In this document: in pieces, positions 18,460 to 27,111 of the stretch
How the letters are laid out: each line of letters begins with the position of its first letter
How positions within the stretch are numbered: position 1 is the first letter of the stretch
Source of the DNA: Salinicola socius
GTDB taxonomy: Bacteria > Pseudomonadota > Gammaproteobacteria > Pseudomonadales > Halomonadaceae
DNA length: 64,000 nucleotides
Direction: 5' to 3'
Assembly: GCF_001937195.1 (NCBI RefSeq)
Contig: NZ_MSDO01000017.1
Location: forward strand, 218,668-282,667
Notes under the pieces: generated by a model
Told to the model about the DNA's origin: nothing
Seen by the model: the letters and a program-made list of their open reading frames with translations, nothing else
Database searches by the model: none
Translations under genes and position numbers: made by a program

Positions 18460-19068
18460 TCAGCCCATTGCCACTCGAGCCGCCAGTCCCAGCAGCACGA
18501 TGCCCGTCAATCGATGTATCCACGCGGCGTGTCGCTGCAACCACGGCAGCACGCGGGAGTGGGACAGCAACAGCGCCACCAGCACGTACCAGCCGCCGTC
18601 CACCAGCGTCGCGGTGGCGACGATCGACCAGCGTCCGGCCGCGCTCAAGTCGGCGCTGACGAACTGACTCAACAGCGCGACGAAGAACACGATCAGCTTG
18701 GGATTGCCCAGTGCCACCAGCAGGCCGTCGCGCATGGCACGGCGCCAATCGCTGGCCTGATCGGTAAAGCTGAAACCGTCGCCGCCGCTGGCCCTGAGCG
18801 CCTGAATGCCCATCCACGCCAGATAGAGCGCGCCACCCCAGGTCACCACGCGGTACAGCCACGGCTGATGGACGATGACTGCCGCCAACCCCAGCACCGT
18901 CAGCCCCGCGTACAGCCCGACGCCCAGCGCGTGGGTCATGCCGGCGATGACACCGCAAAGTCGCCCCCCGCCGACGGTGTTCTGCATCACCATGGCCAGG
19001 CTGGGGCCGGGCGACATGGCGCCAAGCGCGCAGATCGCCAAAAGAGGCAACCAGAGTTGCAACGACAC
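18460..19068 (-). CDS. LysE/RhtB family amino-acid exporter
   Basis: About 202 residues and six hydrophobic segments, with the LysE-family opening LGAMSPGPSLAMVMQNTVGGG and the central ALGNPKLIVFFVALLSQF motif. This family exports amino acids such as homoserine, threonine or lysine across the inner membrane; the substrate here is unknown. A GTG start at 19068 is favoured by GGGGAG upstream and by family alignment; an ATG nine codons earlier is possible. Convergent with aidB, 22 bases apart. Confidence 0.87.
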   Translation of the reverse strand: MSLQLWLPLLAICALGAMSPGPSLAMVMQNTVGGGRLCGVIAGMTHALGVGLYAGLTVLGLAAVIVHQPWLYRVVTWGGALYLAWMGIQALRASGGDGFSFTDQASDWRRAMRDGLLVALGNPKLIVFFVALLSQFVSADLSAAGRWSIVATATLVDGGWYVLVALLLSHSRVLPWLQRHAAWIHRLTGIVLLGLAARVAMG

Positions 19069-19242
19069 GTTTCGCTCCCCGTCTACCCCATCCAAATCGC
19101 ACGCCGACTATACCTGACGCTCGCCGATTCGACCGCCGGGCGAGAATCGGATCCGGAAACGCGGACAATTCCGGCGGCACGGGCACTTCACAGCGACTAC
19201 GCTGTCATACGCATTCAGGCCCATCCATCAGGGAGGTGAAAC

Positions 19243-19566
19243 ATGAGCCTATTCAAACGTGAAGACCGCGAAGCCCGTACCGATCGCATTCGAGACGATC
19301 TGCATGACATCGGTGACCAGGGCCAGGCGTTGGGACGTGACTTGCGAGACGACGCCCAGGACGCGATCGAAGAGGCACGCCTGCAGAGCGAGGAACAGTA
19401 CGCTCGCATGGCGGCAGAAGCGCGTCGCCGCAACCGCCGTTTCAAGCGCTCGGCGAACCAGTCCCTCAACGAGTGCGATCGCTACGTGCATGAAAATCCA
19501 TGGCCCAGCATCGGCGCCGCCACGCTGGCAGGGGCCGTGATCGGCTTGTTGATCGGTCGCCGTTGA
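19243..19566 (+). CDS. DUF883 (ElaB/YqjD) family protein
   Basis: 107 residues. The N-terminal two thirds is a charged helical, probably coiled region, and the C-terminus is HENPWPSIGAATLAGAVIGLLIGRR, the single membrane anchor typical of ElaB/YqjD/YgaM. In E. coli these inner-membrane proteins bind ribosomes in stationary phase. A strong ribosome site (GGGAGGTG) precedes the ATG, and a T-poor but strong hairpin follows the stop. Confidence 0.88.
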   Translation: MSLFKREDREARTDRIRDDLHDIGDQGQALGRDLRDDAQDAIEEARLQSEEQYARMAAEARRRNRRFKRSANQSLNECDRYVHENPWPSIGAATLAGAVIGLLIGRR

Positions 19567-19576
19567 CACGCTTTCG

Positions 19577-19604
19577 ACGCCCCGCTCCGCGGGGCGTTTG
19601 GTTT
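19577..19604 (+). terminator. Terminator of the DUF883 gene
   Basis: A 9-bp perfect stem (ACGCCCCGC with its complement, 3-base loop) starts 11 bases past the stop and is followed by TTGGTTT, consistent with an intrinsic terminator. Confidence 0.8.
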
Positions 19605-19725
19605 CCTGATGACATCTAAACCATAGTTTCACTCTTTAACCGTGATTGAACTTTCCAATCAAAGCTGTGGAAACTTGAGAACGATAGTCGTTTAATCGCA
19701 TTACACCTGAATTCAGGAGACCGAG

Positions 19726-20136
19726 ATGAACGCTGACAAGTGGCAAACGATCGATGTCAAAAACATCGATAAATCTGCAAGATCCCTGCACGCCTGCTCA
19801 CTGGATCCGTCCATTCGCTGCCTGGCGGAATTACGCGCCTCCCAGATCAATGGTTGCCTGAGCTGCACGCATTTTCGTCGCGAGCAGGCAGAAGCCCTGG
19901 GTATCTCTTCCAGCAAGCTGCAGGCACTGACCGCCTGGGCAGAGTCCGACGAATTCGATGAGCGCGAAAAAGCGGCGCTGGCGTGGTGTGAATCTTTCAC
20001 CCACTTCCGTCCTGCCAACCCGACGACTCGCAAGCTGGCGCTGAATGCGTTCTCCCCGCGGGAGCTGGCAGATCTGACCATGGCGATCGAAATGACCAGT
20101 GCGCTGAGCCGCGCTTCGCGACGCGCAGCGGTCTAG
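19726..20136 (+). CDS. Carboxymuconolactone decarboxylase (AhpD-like) family protein
   Basis: 136 residues with LRASQINGCLSCTHFRREQAEALG cut here to its core: the CxxC (CLSC) at about residues 45-48 and a downstream His are the redox site of AhpD-like alkylhydroperoxidases. The second helix-rich part (FSPRELADLTMAIEMTSAL) also fits the CMD fold. Such proteins usually act in peroxide or thiol redox defence; the substrate is not inferable. AGGAGACCGAG precedes the ATG. Confidence 0.85.
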   Translation: MNADKWQTIDVKNIDKSARSLHACSLDPSIRCLAELRASQINGCLSCTHFRREQAEALGISSSKLQALTAWAESDEFDEREKAALAWCESFTHFRPANPTTRKLALNAFSPRELADLTMAIEMTSALSRASRRAAV

Positions 20137-20164
20137 CAGGCACCGTTGCCAGGTGTCATCTCGG

Positions 20165-20196
20165 CTCGCTCTCGTGACTGACGAGGGCGAGTTTTT
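20165..20196 (+). terminator. Terminator after the CMD-family gene
   Basis: An 11-bp stem with one wobble pair (CTCGCTCTCGT / ACGAGGGCGAG, loop GACTG) is followed directly by TTTTT. It lies 28 bases past the stop at 20136. Confidence 0.85.
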
Positions 20197-20350
20197 CGTG
20201 TCTGGCATTCGGCCTCAGATAGCTATCTTTTCGCCACTACCGCCAGGCCCCGCCGGTATAACCACTGTTGGCAAACCCGGATCGCCACTTCGAAAACCGC
20301 CCTTGCATGCCGATGGGTTCATGCGTCGTAGAGATCCAGGAGAACCTCGT

Positions 20351-21079
20351 TCAGACCGTCAGCTCGACGTGGTGATGCAGACAGCCCACGATACTGCCCT
20401 CGTTGGCCAACGCCTGCATATCCAGCATATGCACCCAACCCCGCGAAAGCTTGAGCAGCCCTTCCTGTCGAAACGCCGTCAGCGTACGACTGACGTGGAC
20501 CGGCGACAGCCCCAACGCATCGGCGAGCTGCTGTTGAGACAACGGCAAGCGAAAGCACTCCCCCGGGGTATGACGGTTACGTCGCAGACGGCAGGCAATT
20601 TCGAACAGCAGATAGGCCACGCGTTGACGGGCACTGCGACGAGACAGATGCACCAGGCGCTCACTCAACACGGCCTGCTGATAGGAGCAGGCGGCGAAGC
20701 AGACCGACATGAGACTCGATGACTCACGGAACAGGTTCAGTAGCTGTCGGGTCGCGACCGGCACGATGGCGCCGTCCTCCAGCATGGCGACGCTAGACGG
20801 GCGCTGCTTGAATGCAAAATCACTCAGCCCGATGACATCGCCGGGTAAATAGATCTCGAGAATATGGCGGGTACCACTTTCCAGATAACGGGACGCGTAG
20901 GCCCAACCCTTGCGCAAGATATAAAAATCCCGCGCCATATCTCCTTCATGCCACAGTACCTGTCCCTTGATAACGTCAGTCGCAGGCCCCTCCAGAGCAT
21001 CGAGCTGTCGCCGGTCATTGTCGGAGAGTTTTGCATAGTGACTGAAATGGTGGGCAATACATCCTTCCTGCTGACCCAT
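20351..21079 (-). CDS. Crp/Fnr family transcriptional regulator
   Basis: 242 residues. A cyclic-nucleotide-binding-like beta-roll (GQVLWHEGDMARDFYILRKG, EIYLPGDVIGLSDFAF) is followed by a long helix and a C-terminal winged helix (PLSQQQLADALGLSPVHVSRTL). There is no clear cluster of Fe-S cysteines as in FNR, so it may respond to something other than oxygen. The ATG at 21079 is preferred because AGAAGG lies upstream; the frame runs 39 codons further. A paralogue is at 27173; that protein shares IDLYLPGDIVGL-type sequence with it. Confidence 0.87.
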   Translation of the reverse strand: MGQQEGCIAHHFSHYAKLSDNDRRQLDALEGPATDVIKGQVLWHEGDMARDFYILRKGWAYASRYLESGTRHILEIYLPGDVIGLSDFAFKQRPSSVAMLEDGAIVPVATRQLLNLFRESSSLMSVCFAACSYQQAVLSERLVHLSRRSARQRVAYLLFEIACRLRRNRHTPGECFRLPLSQQQLADALGLSPVHVSRTLTAFRQEGLLKLSRGWVHMLDMQALANEGSIVGCLHHHVELTV

Positions 21080-21092
21080 GCACGCTTGCCTT

Positions 21093-21107
21093 CTTGAATT
21101 TTTCAAG
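21093..21107. promoter_or_regulatory. Palindrome before the Crp/Fnr-type gene
   Basis: CTTGAA-TTT-TTCAAG is a perfect dyad 14 bases upstream of the ATG at 21079, overlapping the leader. Its position suggests autoregulation, though it could be a chance repeat. The rest of 21108-21430 has no gene visible. Confidence 0.35.
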
Positions 21108-21430
21108 CATGACAGCATGTTAGCTGGATCAATTACATAACATCGGTTAGGTAGACAGGGGAAAACCGCCGCCAGGATCACTGGAGCAGCCGCCATCCGG
21201 CGTCGACTGGCAACCCGCCAACGGCTGATTCAGTGAGGACTTATACTGGGCTCGCGCCGGTGCTCGGGGCTTGATCCTCAAGCGCTGTAGAACTCAGGGG
21301 CTTGAAGAGCCCACGACTGACATCGACGACAGCAGCAACGGGTCGCGCCAACCCCGCTCGACCCGACTCCGAATGACCGATATTTTATATTAGAATTGCC
21401 TAATTATAAGAAGCGAGACAGGGACTCGAA

Positions 21431-21640
21431 ATGTTCAGCCGCTACATTGTGAAGACCAAGCAGGCCGGTACGCCTCACGAACACTTCATCATTTCCGATA
21501 CCCATCACCGCAACTGGACCGTGGGCGTGTACCATCGCGAGTGCAATGCAAGGCAACGCGTCAAAGAACTCAATGAACTGGAGACGAGCGGCCCCGGCAT
21601 CTGGAACCGCCCCGCTCGGGACACCTCTCTCGAGGAGTAG
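21431..21640 (+). CDS. Small hypothetical protein, 69 residues
   Basis: No family recognised. The protein MFSRYIVKTKQ... is soluble and His-rich in its middle (TPHEHFIISDTHHRNWTVG). An AT-rich promoter-like stretch (TATTTTATATTAGAATT) lies about 40 bases upstream, and GGGACT is the only ribosome-site candidate. No gene opposes it, which makes it plausible, but size limits confidence. Confidence 0.5.
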   Translation: MFSRYIVKTKQAGTPHEHFIISDTHHRNWTVGVYHRECNARQRVKELNELETSGPGIWNRPARDTSLEE

Positions 21641-21691
21641 CGGGAGACGGGCCCGAGACGCCGATGGAGCCCATGACGCGGTAACAGCTGC

Positions 21692-22306
21692 TCAGATGGT
21701 CGGGCGACTCAGGGTGCCGATCAGATAGAGATCGTGCAGGTAGGCGTCGAGCCGGGAAATGCCATGCGTGATCGCGATCACGACGTAGATGAGCAGCATC
21801 AGAACCCACTCGCTGTTCATCCACGCCAGTGACTCCACGGAGAGCTGGTAAGCGATCGTGTAGAGACTGAGCCCTCCGAAGAACATCACCACCAGGCAAT
21901 TGATCAACACCAGCGACAACAGCACCGGCCGACTATCGCTGGTGGGAGGATTGGTCTTCCAGGACAGCGGGTGACGAACCCGAACGCGTCCGTTGGAGAC
22001 GATCTGGCGCTGACGTCGCAGCAGCGCCGCCAGATACTGCGAGGCGTTCGGGCGGGAGGCTGCGGAGAGCACAAGGCCCTGGTCAAAGCGCGCGCCAAAC
22101 AGCCGGCTGACAAGATCGAGAAAACTCTGGGACTCGCCGGTCGCCGCATACTGCTCGGCCTGTCGTGACAGCTGACCGAGCGGGCTATCGCGATGGGTCT
22201 GGCGCTCGTCATCCTCGAAGTTCTGGGCGTAATAGATGTCATAGACCTGATAGACGGAAATCGCGACGCCTACGAAAATCAGCAGGAACATCAATACGCT
22301 CAGCAT
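21692..22306 (-). CDS. Hypothetical membrane protein with three hydrophobic helices
   Basis: 204 residues: an N-terminal helix (LSVLMFLLIFVGVAISVYQV), a polar middle of about 100 residues, and two adjacent helices near the C-terminus (LLSLVLINCLVVMFFGGLSL and WVLMLLIYVVIAITHGI). I do not recognise the family. The gene is isolated and the ATG at 22306 opens the hydrophobic segment directly. Inner-membrane location is the only firm inference. Confidence 0.6.
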   Translation of the reverse strand: MLSVLMFLLIFVGVAISVYQVYDIYYAQNFEDDERQTHRDSPLGQLSRQAEQYAATGESQSFLDLVSRLFGARFDQGLVLSAASRPNASQYLAALLRRQRQIVSNGRVRVRHPLSWKTNPPTSDSRPVLLSLVLINCLVVMFFGGLSLYTIAYQLSVESLAWMNSEWVLMLLIYVVIAITHGISRLDAYLHDLYLIGTLSRPTI

Positions 22307-23042
22307 GCTTGTCTACTCCCCAAGGCCTTCTCACGATAACGCTCATCATAGCAAGTGGGCGTCACCGCAAGCCATGCAGGGAGGTGCGGCAATTGGTCAC
22401 CGAGGTCGCGCGCGGACCGTCGATGGACGAAAAAGCTGATGCTTTTTTCACGACACATTTCATGCATTGATGACGATGCGAAGTTCAGTGTAGCCGCTGC
22501 AGCGGGAAATCTGTCGTCGTCACGCTTTTCACATCGCACTTTACCCTGACGTGCTTATCCCAACGCGCTTATCCCAACGCGCTTATCCCAACGCGCTTAT
22601 CTCCGTGATCTGTCGAACACCAGGAATAAAGGGAGCATCTCAATCGACACCCTCCATCAGTAACATGCCGCCGATAAAGCCCGAGGCACATCTCTTTCTT
22701 GGAAAATGCCAAACAAAATCATTAATTTCCCGGCCCATTCCCCGTTCAAAGCATTAATCTGGATAAATAGATTCGATATTAAGGCAGCGTCCTTAATCTG
22801 CGTTGCCAACTTGTTTCTGATCGTCGGTTAGCCTCACAGAGTGCCAGGGAACGCCGCCCTTTTTCCGTGACGACAGGCAGCGCCGGTTCCAGCACGCTCA
22901 TCGGAACTTGCTGGTTTTTCGCTGAGACGGTCGTAGCCTCTTGTGGAGGGATGTTGCCGATCTGGAAATATCCGGTGAGCGTTCAATAACGACTATTCTC
23001 ATGGATGAATGGGCGCGCCGCCCGACAGGATTGCTAGCCGTG
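22307..23042. other. Non-coding gap with tandem repeat
   Basis: No convincing gene is seen in this stretch, which is more AT-rich than its flanks. It contains a 14-bp tandem repeat at 22553-22601 and presumably the promoter of the four-gene cassette beginning near 23043. Several in-frame start candidates of that cassette (22941, 23001) fall at its end. Confidence 0.5.
22553..22601. repeat. 14-bp tandem repeat, 3.5 copies
   Basis: GCTTATCCCAACGC is repeated exactly three times (22553, 22567, 22581) and a further seven bases begin a fourth. No variation between units, suggesting recent slippage. Confidence 0.9.
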
Positions 23043-24185
23043 ATGCATACCCCGGTGTCGAACGAACTCGACATGCCCTCTCCCGACGAGGTCGAGACGT
23101 TGATTCAACTGGCCAAGGAATGGCCCTCACCGGCTGACGAGCCCGAAGTCCTGGCAAACCGATTCGCGCATTTGCTGACGTTGCAGCTTGATCAGCTCCC
23201 GTTACCCGCAGGCGGTCGAACGCTGGAGCGGTGGCAGCGCCTGTCGAACGTCGCCAGCCTCGACCTCGGCCTGGCCAAGCTGTTCGAAGGCCATACCGAT
23301 GCCATGGCTATCCTCGAAGAGATTTCCCGTCCTCGACGCTACCCGGCGACCGCGCGCTGGGCCGTCTGGGCTGCCGAGCCACCGTTCGCCCGACTGACGC
23401 TCGCGCCACGAGGACCGCTGCCAATGGCCGACGGTGACCGCGTCGTGCTCAACGGCAAGAAGGCGTGGTGTTCCGGGGCCCATGCGGTGACCCATGCACT
23501 GGTGACGACCTGGTACGAGACAGTTCCCTATCTCGCGGCCGTCGACTTGGCGCAGCCGGGCGTCAGGCTGATGCAGTCGGGCTGGTCCGCCGTCGGTATG
23601 GCCGCGACCGCAAGCATCGAGGTTGAGTTCGCTGACGTCGAAGCGACCCTCGTCGGCGGCGCGGAGGCATATCTGCAACGGCCCGGCTTCTGGCATGGCG
23701 GTATCGGCGTCGCCGCCTGCTGGTGGGGCGGCGCCGTGCGCATCGGCGACACCCTGCTGGCCGCAACGACCTCCGAGGAGCCACATCGATTGGCCCACCT
23801 CGGCATGGTGGACGTGGTTCTCGACAATGGCGCTTCGAGGCTGCGTGATGCTGCAGCCTGGATCGACTGCCATCCTCACCAGAATGCCCGGCATCTTGCG
23901 CTGTCGGTGCGCGCCGCTATCGATGACATCGTCTCGACGGTCATCGAGCACGCCGGGCGGGCGCTTGGCGCTGGCCCCTACTGTCGTGACGCAGCGTTCG
24001 CCAGAATGGTCGCGGACCTGCCGGTGTTCGTGCGTCAGGCACACGCGGAGCGGGACCTCGAGGCGATAGGACGAAGCCTGCAGCAACGCGCCCGGCAAAA
24101 TAGCGCCACCGGCACCGAAAAGGCCTGCGCGCCCGATGATAGCGGCCCCAAACATTGCGCGCGCCAGGGATGGAGATTGACGTGA
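23043..24185 (+). CDS. Acyl-CoA dehydrogenase-like protein, first gene of NodS/PIG-L cassette
   Basis: About 380 residues with an acyl-CoA dehydrogenase-like layout: WAAEPPFARLTL (flavin contact), DRVVLNGKKAWCSGAHAVTHAL, and a helical C-terminal part. The usual catalytic Glu region is not obvious and the protein is diverged, so dehydrogenase activity is uncertain. Its stop overlaps the next gene (TGATG), tying it to the PIG-L, NodS and GT2 genes in one transcript. The start is ambiguous among 23001, 23043 and 23073; 23043 is chosen as a compromise since none has a strong ribosome site. Confidence 0.78.
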   Translation: MHTPVSNELDMPSPDEVETLIQLAKEWPSPADEPEVLANRFAHLLTLQLDQLPLPAGGRTLERWQRLSNVASLDLGLAKLFEGHTDAMAILEEISRPRRYPATARWAVWAAEPPFARLTLAPRGPLPMADGDRVVLNGKKAWCSGAHAVTHALVTTWYETVPYLAAVDLAQPGVRLMQSGWSAVGMAATASIEVEFADVEATLVGGAEAYLQRPGFWHGGIGVAACWWGGAVRIGDTLLAATTSEEPHRLAHLGMVDVVLDNGASRLRDAAAWIDCHPHQNARHLALSVRAAIDDIVSTVIEHAGRALGAGPYCRDAAFARMVADLPVFVRQAHAERDLEAIGRSLQQRARQNSATGTEKACAPDDSGPKHCARQGWRLT

Positions 24186-24976
24186 TGAGTGCTGATGGCA
24201 TCAATCCCGATGCAGCGCTGGCCGCCGATGATCGCCGGATACTCGGCACGGGCACGGCGCTCGACGAGTGGAATCAGTGGCCCGGGCTTGCCGCCCTCCC
24301 CAGGGTCGACGCCGAGACAGTGGCTCCCGCGGGAGCCCGCATCGTCGTCGTCGCCCCACACCCAGACGACGAGATTCTTGGCTGCGGTGCGCTGCTGCAA
24401 CAGTGGTCGGCACTTGGCCGCGAACTGCTGGTGGTTTCGGTCACCGATGGCACCGGCAGCCATCCAGGCTCCAGCGCGTGGCCAGAAGAACGATTGGGCC
24501 AAATAAGGGCGGAAGAGAGTCGGCGAGCGTTATCGCGACTCGGTATCCAGCGCCTGGATGTCATTCGGCTGCATCTCACCGACACCCGGGTCGGCGAAGA
24601 GACCCATGAACTGGCCTATCGTCTGCATCAGCTGCTGCGAGCCGATGACGTGATCGTCACCACCTGGCGGGGTGACGGCCACCCGGATCACGAGGCGACG
24701 GGACGGGTCTGTGCCCGGTTGGCGGAGGATCGCAAGCTGGCGCTGATCGAACTGCCCATCTGGATGTGGCATTGGGCCGAGCCGGGCGACAGCCGTGTTC
24801 CCTGGCACCGGGCCAGACGCATTGCGGTCGGTACGCCCGAGCTGGCGCGCAAACGAACGGCGATGATCGAGCATGCCAGCCAGTGCGAAGCCGATCCCTC
24901 GACCGGCCGGCCGGCGGTCCTCTCGAGTCACACGCTCGCTCGGCTGATGCAGGACCACGAAGTCGTGCTGCTATGA
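24185..24976 (+). CDS. PIG-L (LmbE) family deacetylase
   Basis: 263 residues. APHPDDEILGCG gives the zinc-binding HPDDE motif near residue 56 and GDGHPDHEATG gives the second metal-site HxxH. Together they identify an N-acetylglucosamine-type de-N-acetylase of the PIG-L/LmbE/MshB superfamily. The start overlaps the stop of the upstream gene by one base (TGATG) and its stop overlaps the next gene by four (ATGA). The substrate is probably a sugar made or modified by the neighbouring glycosyltransferase; that is inference. Confidence 0.9.
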   Translation: MSADGINPDAALAADDRRILGTGTALDEWNQWPGLAALPRVDAETVAPAGARIVVVAPHPDDEILGCGALLQQWSALGRELLVVSVTDGTGSHPGSSAWPEERLGQIRAEESRRALSRLGIQRLDVIRLHLTDTRVGEETHELAYRLHQLLRADDVIVTTWRGDGHPDHEATGRVCARLAEDRKLALIELPIWMWHWAEPGDSRVPWHRARRIAVGTPELARKRTAMIEHASQCEADPSTGRPAVLSSHTLARLMQDHEVVLL

Positions 24977-25578
24977 GTGACCCGCGACTGTTGGCACACT
25001 TCGAGCGGCTGCATGCCGATTCCATCGATCCCTGGGGGTACGACACCCGCTGGTACGAGGCCCGCAAGCGCGCGCTGACCCTGGCGATGCTGCCTCGCCA
25101 GCGCTATCGCCACGGCTTCGAGCCTGGCTGTTCCATCGGCGCCCTGAGCGCGGAACTGATTCAGCGTTGCGACGCCTTTACCGGTTGGGATGCCAGCCCC
25201 AGCGCCGTGGCCAGCGCCAGAAGACGCCTCGGCCATCTCGATAACGCCCGCTTCGAACAGCGAACGTTACCCACCGCCTTGCCCGCGTCCACCTTCGATC
25301 TCATCGTTTTCAGCGAGGTGGGCTATTACCTGCAGGAGCCAGCATTGGTCGCCACGATCTACAACTTGCAGCGAGCGCTACGACCCTCCGGCGATCTGAT
25401 CGCCTGTCATTGGCGTCACCCTCTCCAGGACGGCTATCGCTCCGGCGATGACGTGCATGAACGCTTGCATGACTGCCTCGAACTTCATGCCGTATCGAGC
25501 CTGGTGGAACGTGATTTTCGCATCGACCTGTGGTCTCGGGATGCGCTCGATGTGGGACGCTGGGAGGCATTGAAATGA
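24973..25578 (+). CDS. NodS-like SAM-dependent methyltransferase
   Basis: 201 residues resembling the NodS family, which N-methylates deacetylated chitooligosaccharide in rhizobial Nod factor. Signatures: DSIDPWGYDTRWYEARKR, FEPGCSIGALSAELI (SAM motif I), VFSEVGYYLQE and LIACHWRHPLQDGYRSG. Overlap with the PIG-L gene (ATGA) shows tight coupling. No nodABC genes are present and the host is probably not a symbiont, so the acceptor is likely a different amino sugar. Confidence 0.88.
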   Translation: MSDPRLLAHFERLHADSIDPWGYDTRWYEARKRALTLAMLPRQRYRHGFEPGCSIGALSAELIQRCDAFTGWDASPSAVASARRRLGHLDNARFEQRTLPTALPASTFDLIVFSEVGYYLQEPALVATIYNLQRALRPSGDLIACHWRHPLQDGYRSGDDVHERLHDCLELHAVSSLVERDFRIDLWSRDALDVGRWEALK

Positions 25579-25624
25579 CGTTCGCCACGGCAGTGAACCG
25601 ATTGCCTCGCCAGAGCACCGCGCC

Positions 25625-26293
25625 TTGATCGGGATCGTGGTACCGGCTCATGACGAGGAGGAAACGCTCGACGCCTGTATTGCCTCGCTCAGGCTCGCCG
25701 CCTGCCATCCGCAATTGGACGGTGAGGCCGTTCGGATCGTGATCGTGCTGGATGCCTGCACCGACGACTCGGCGGCGATCGCCCGGCGGGCAGGGGTCGA
25801 TGTACTGGAAGTCGCCTTTACCAACGTTGGGCTGGCTCGCCATCGCGGCGCGAACTGGCTGATAGACCAGGGCGCGCGCTGGCTGGCGTTCACCGACGCC
25901 GATACCGTCGTCGAAGCGGACTGGCTGGTGCACCAACTCACCAGTCGCGCCGACGCCGTCTGTGGTGGTGTCCACCTGCTCGATTGGGCGAATCTGTCCC
26001 AGGAGATCCGTCGCCGCTATCTGGCTCATCGTCGTTCAGTCGCCGATGGACGCCATATTCATGGCGCCAACCTGGGCGTCAGCGTTGCCGCCTATCTCGC
26101 CGTGGGTGGATTCGCGCCCCTGGTCGCCCACGAAGACGTCAAGCTCGTCGGCACCTTGCAACAACACGGATTTACCATCGACTGGTTGCAGACCATGCGC
26201 GTCAAGACCAGCTCGCGACGCGACGCCAGAGCCCCTGAAGGCATGGGCGCCCTGCTACGGTCGCTGGAAAGAAATGATGCCGGTATTGGATGA
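25625..26293 (+). CDS. GT2-family glycosyltransferase, last gene of the cassette
   Basis: About 222 residues: IGIVVPAHDEEETLDACIAS at the N-terminus, VIVLDACTDDSAAIARRAGV, and LAFTDADTVVEADWL with the DxD-like metal motif; GGFAPLVAHEDVKL has the ED motif. A compact GT-A glycosyltransferase with no membrane helix. The first codon must be TTG (25625) or another weak start, since the frame has no ATG or GTG nearby upstream and the ribosome site is poor. An ATG at 25575 that overlaps the NodS stop is in another frame, so a frameshift or sequencing error is possible. Confidence 0.82.
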   Translation: MIGIVVPAHDEEETLDACIASLRLAACHPQLDGEAVRIVIVLDACTDDSAAIARRAGVDVLEVAFTNVGLARHRGANWLIDQGARWLAFTDADTVVEADWLVHQLTSRADAVCGGVHLLDWANLSQEIRRRYLAHRRSVADGRHIHGANLGVSVAAYLAVGGFAPLVAHEDVKLVGTLQQHGFTIDWLQTMRVKTSSRRDARAPEGMGALLRSLERNDAGIG

Positions 26294-26403
26294 AGAACGC
26301 ACAGTGACCGTGTGCGCCACAATGATCCTGCGCGCCCACTCCTTGAGCCGAAACCGATTCCACCGATGCGTCATCAGCGTTTCATCCCTCCCAAGTCTTT
26401 TAA

Positions 26404-26542
26404 GCTCTGTCTGAAAAATCGGCGAGCGATGGCCAGACTAGGCAAAAATTGACGAAAAAGCGGAGTTTACGAGGTGTAAATGAGCATTTTGAGTCAATTT
26501 TTAACGCCGGATGGGCGAGCGCAGGCATTTTTCAGACAGAGC
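26404..26542. mobile_element. MITE-like element with 15-bp terminal inverted repeats
   Basis: GCTCTGTCTGAAAAA at 26404-26418 is matched exactly in reverse at 26528-26542. Inside, AAAAATTGAC and GTCAATTTTT form a second inverted pair, so the 139-bp unit folds into a long hairpin. No transposase is encoded. The ends resemble those of IS5-type elements from memory, which suggests a non-autonomous derivative. No clear target duplication is visible. Confidence 0.75.
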
Positions 26543-26783
26543 GTAGCTTCTCTTCTCAGTGCCGCAGCTAGCGAATACGTGCGGCGTGACAGCCGTGGGC
26601 CGCACCAACTCTCGCGACCTTTCTTTCAGGAGCAGTAAAAAGATTCCAATCAACGATCCAAAAAGAGGGATTTTTTTGTAATCAACCGAGTTGCACATAA
26701 GTTAATTTTCACATCGACTTTTCCGTCTATAACAACGCTTAGCGTTAGCCGCACTCTAAAACAAGCTAAAAATCCAACAACAA

Positions 26784-26797
26784 TTGACACAGATCAA
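26784..26797 (+). promoter_or_regulatory. FNR/ANR-type binding site
   Basis: TTGAC-ACAG-ATCAA matches the FNR/ANR consensus TTGAT-N4-ATCAA at nine of ten positions. It lies about 230 bases upstream of the 32-codon frame at 27013 and 390 bases upstream of the Crp/Fnr-type gene at 27173, in an AT-rich non-coding stretch (26543-27012) without other recognised signals. Confidence 0.55.
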
Positions 26798-27012
26798 GTT
26801 TGAAAAGGATTGGACAATTACTGGTGGAATACAGCAGGTTGCACCTAACTAAAACTAGCCTTACCAAAAGGAAATAAAAAACGTCATTTCTTAACTACAA
26901 TGAATAACATTTAAGAACACGATCCACTCGACGGGAATTGGATATCCACTAGATTCATAAGCAGTGGCAACGCCAAACCACGACATGAACCCAAGGATAG
27001 GGAGAGTTTCGT

Positions 27013-27111
27013 ATGAGTTATTTCAACCCGCGTAAATTTCATGACTATCGCCCGGACACACCGGGTCCGGCTGATACAAGGACGGCCAATCAGGTCGATC
27101 AACCTGCATAG
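27013..27111 (+). CDS. Candidate 32-residue small protein
   Basis: ATG to TAG encodes MSYFNPRKFHDYRPDTPGPA and twelve more residues. AGGGAGAG lies 7 bases upstream, a good ribosome site, and the codons are of normal GC content although the flanks are AT-rich. It precedes the Crp/Fnr-type regulator by 61 bases and could be its leader peptide or an independent small gene. No family recognised. Confidence 0.45.
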   Translation: MSYFNPRKFHDYRPDTPGPADTRTANQVDQPA

